64,000 nucleotides of DNA from Streptomyces sp. ADI96-02 (lineage in GTDB: Bacteria > Actinomycetota > Actinomycetes > Streptomycetales > Streptomycetaceae): positions 6,820,732-6,884,731 of the forward strand of contig NZ_ML123034.1 in assembly GCF_003846185.1 (NCBI RefSeq), written 5' to 3'. This document shows positions 62,244 to 64,000 of the stretch, piece by piece. The notes under the pieces are model-generated. The model was not told the origin of the DNA. It worked only from the letters and a program-made list of their open reading frames with translations, and made no database searches. A program made the translations under genes and the position numbers. How positions within the stretch are numbered: position 1 is the first letter of the stretch; every line of letters begins with the position of its first letter.

Positions 62244-63407
62244 TCAGGCGGTGCTCGTGGCGAGGTCCTCTCCGGTGCTTTCGCCGGCGAGACCGGTCCC
62301 CTTGACGCCCTCGCCCGGGATCATCATGGCGCCGAAGAGGCCGCCCATGAGTTCTTCCAGGTTCAGCTGGGTGGCTCCCGCCGGGGCCACCGGCTTGACC
62401 CCCGTGCTCATCTTCAGGCTGAGGCCGAACTTCTTGACCTTGGCGTTCTCAGTGAGCTTGGCGAGGTCGACGTACACCTCGGTAAGCGCGCCGTTCTTGA
62501 GCGTGAAGTCGGCCGTGGCCTTGGTGTCGGGGATCTCCTTGAGATCCTTTTCCGACGGCATTTCGACGCCTGCCGGGAGGTCCTTGGCGAGCGGACGGAT
62601 CGCGGTGAAGAGTTCCCCCAGCAGGGTGCGGACGGGCGCGGTGGCGGTGATGTGCTCGGTGCCGTCGCCACCTCCGGCGGTGGTGAACTCGACCTTGCGG
62701 GCGACGGCCTCGCGGAGGGACTCCAGGAGCTTCTTCTGGGTCTTGGCGTCGAGGGAGGGTGCGGCCGACGGTTTCGCCCCGAGCTCTTGGCCGACCTTCC
62801 CCAACTCGTCGGTGCTGAACTTGATCCATGAGCCTTCGAGCACCTTCTTGAGGTCAGCGGCCTCCGGAGGCAGCTCGTCGGCGGACGGCAAGGGGGCGCC
62901 CATCGCGCGGGAGAGGGCCGCGACGTCGGACCGGATATAGGTGGTGCCGGCGACGGCGCGGTACTCGACGAGGTCGCCCGAGGGGGTACTGACCTTCATG
63001 GCGGTGCCGACGAAGTCCTTCTCCTCGGACTCGGCGATCGGCTTCGTGGACTCGACGGTGACTGTGATCTTCGCGCCGCTGATCAGCTTCGCGGCCTCGT
63101 CGGGGATCTCCTCGCCGGGCCCCGGGTCGGACGCGGCGTCGAGCCGCTTGAGCGTCTGGGCGTCGGTGTCCAGGTCCAGCTCGAAGGAGACGGACTTCTC
63201 CCTGCCGAGCTTCTCGAATGCCTGGTTGAGCTGCTGGCCGGCGGACACCTGTTCCGCCGTGCCGCAGGCGGCCGTACCCGCCAGGACGGCGCCGACGACT
63301 GCGGTGGCGGTGAGGGTCTTGCGTATGGCGGTAATGATGATCTCCTCGTAGACACGACCACTAATTGCACGTGTGATCGAAATGGGGGACTCGCGACCAC
63401 CCCACAT
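62244..63407 (-). CDS. Lipoprotein of the LppX-like kind
   Basis: Core protein of about 360 aa: a signal segment (AIRKTLTATAVVGAVLAG), lipobox AGTAAC, then an LppX/LprG-like beta-rich domain rich in Lys, Glu and Asp. Such lipoproteins bind lipids or act at the envelope. The start is odd. GAGGAG at 63342-63347 is ideally placed for the triplet ATT at 63335 (or ATC just before it), yet no ATG, GTG or TTG is there. The nearest normal in-frame start is the ATG at 63407, given here, with a weak ribosome site and 24 extra residues. Confidence 0.8.
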   Translation of the reverse strand: MWGGRESPISITRAISGRVYEEIIITAIRKTLTATAVVGAVLAGTAACGTAEQVSAGQQLNQAFEKLGREKSVSFELDLDTDAQTLKRLDAASDPGPGEEIPDEAAKLISGAKITVTVESTKPIAESEEKDFVGTAMKVSTPSGDLVEYRAVAGTTYIRSDVAALSRAMGAPLPSADELPPEAADLKKVLEGSWIKFSTDELGKVGQELGAKPSAAPSLDAKTQKKLLESLREAVARKVEFTTAGGGDGTEHITATAPVRTLLGELFTAIRPLAKDLPAGVEMPSEKDLKEIPDTKATADFTLKNGALTEVYVDLAKLTENAKVKKFGLSLKMSTGVKPVAPAGATQLNLEELMGGLFGAMMIPGEGVKGTGLAGESTGEDLATSTA

Positions 63408-63694
63408 GGTTGCCCCGCTGTACGAGATCGGCGTGCTTTGACGCAGTGCTGCCCGGGGCGACGTCGGTGAATGAGCCCGGTATCGGGGTGTGTACCCCTG
63501 ATGTTCCGGCTGAGCGAGGAGAGTGCGGCGTCGGCCTGTGCGGGCGCGTTTGAGTGGACGAGCCCCTTGCCGACGTGCTTCAGGGCGCAGGGCGAGACGA
63601 GTGCAAGGGCGTTGGGTCTGTTGACGGGCATGTACCGGGTTCTGGCCGAAAGTGGTGGCACTCTGCCGGACCGGGGCGGCGAGCCCAGGGAGGG

Positions 63695-64000
63695 TCAGCG
63701 GCGGCGTTTGACGATCACCGTGATGCCGAGGCCGAGGCTCACGGCGAAGACGGTGCCGAGTGCCGGCCACTGCCAGGGGAGGCCGGATGCCGCGTCCGCA
63801 GATGTCGTTCCCACCGCGGCTGTCTGGTCGGTGCTGGGGGCGGGGGTCTTCGCGGGGGCTGGGGCGGCCAGAGGGTCGACGTCAGGCGCCCCCGGGTCTC
63901 CCGCGCGTTCGAGCAGCGGCATGCGGGGGCGGATGTTCCCGTAGCCGATCCAGTCGTTGCGCTTGGCGCCGTCGCGGGGGGCGCCGGCGGTCTGGATGAG
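63695..64000 (-). CDS. Mycosin-type S8 serine protease, 3' end (cut by window edge)
   Basis: Only the last 101 codons are inside the window. NDWIGYGNIRPRMPL matches the end of the subtilisin domain of mycosins. A Pro/Ala linker, one membrane span (WPALGTVFAVSLGLGITVIV) and KRRR follow. Mycosins work with type VII secretion systems. The catalytic triad lies outside the window. Confidence 0.75.
   Translation of the reverse strand, partial: LIQTAGAPRDGAKRNDWIGYGNIRPRMPLLERAGDPGAPDVDPLAAPAPAKTPAPSTDQTAAVGTTSADAASGLPWQWPALGTVFAVSLGLGITVIVKRRR

Noticed and set aside
1..64000. Long open frames opposite or overlapping most genes
   Set aside because: They are expected in DNA with this GC bias, lack ribosome sites and family motifs, and lie within better-supported genes.
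1..64000. tRNA, rRNA, CRISPR arrays, prophage, origin of replication
   Set aside because: None of the hallmark sequences (tRNA cloverleaf ends, regularly spaced repeats, phage structural genes, DnaA-box clusters) were seen by eye.

Overview
The window is high-GC DNA with a strong G/C third-codon bias and many ATGA or GTGA stop/start overlaps. It carries a chaplin-like surface protein, a LytR-CpsA-Psr protein, a Methyltransf_19 (DUF574) methyltransferase, Tat/lipobox sugar-binding proteins, a mycosin-type protease and a class I iron box. Together these point to a Streptomyces or close relative, and the content looks like accessory (chromosome-arm) DNA rich in sugar catabolism. No rRNA, tRNA, CRISPR array or intact mobile element was seen.

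Region 1 (1-12.7 kb). A stand-alone acetylglutamate kinase gene sits behind an iron box. Next comes a sugar-acid locus: a two-permease ABC importer with a lipoprotein, an IclR regulator, an SMP-30-type lactonase, an SDR dehydrogenase, a DapA-family lyase, an enolase-superfamily dehydratase, a KDPG aldolase, a KDG kinase and a secreted GH16 hydrolase. The enzymes can be ordered into an oxidative, Entner-Doudoroff-like route from an unknown sugar to pyruvate and glyceraldehyde-3-phosphate. A 13-bp motif is shared by the importer promoter and the IclR promoter.

Region 2 (12.7-27.1 kb). This part holds a methyltransferase, an acyl-CoA oxidase/dehydrogenase-like protein, a secreted HAD phosphatase and a secreted PI-PLC fused to a repeat propeller. 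It also holds a three-gene cell-envelope operon (small membrane protein, glycosyltransferase with a degenerate NodB domain, LCP protein), a transketolase and a WGR-propeller protein.

Region 3 (27.2-36.8 kb). This looks like a coherent amino-sugar utilisation locus: a secreted GH114 (endo-alpha-1,4-polygalactosaminidase family), a DeoR regulator, an ABC importer, a PfkB kinase, a GH4 NAD-dependent glycosidase and an AgaS-like SIS isomerase/deaminase. GH114 and the importer operon share a two-block promoter/operator. I read it as a system for alpha-1,4-galactosamine polymers such as fungal galactosaminogalactan. It is the strongest candidate here for an undescribed system.

Region 4 (36.8-58 kb). 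Mixed genes: a fatty-acid hydroxylase/SRPBCC pair behind two tandem palindromes, a GNAT-Nudix fusion next to a heptamer repeat, an ABC exporter, an SH3 protein with a clear terminator, a sirtuin and a TPR protein. Then follow the chaplin-like and DUF11 proteins, a DUF1453/two-component operon, a KamA-GNAT pair, an AarF kinase, an HTH-TPR regulator and a RimK-type ATP-grasp ligase.

Region 5 (58-64 kb). A decayed zone: a frameshifted SDR gene, broken reading frames, an IS110 transposase relic and a 29-bp perfect inverted repeat. It is followed by a lipoprotein gene with an odd start and the 3' end of a mycosin-like protease cut by the window edge.
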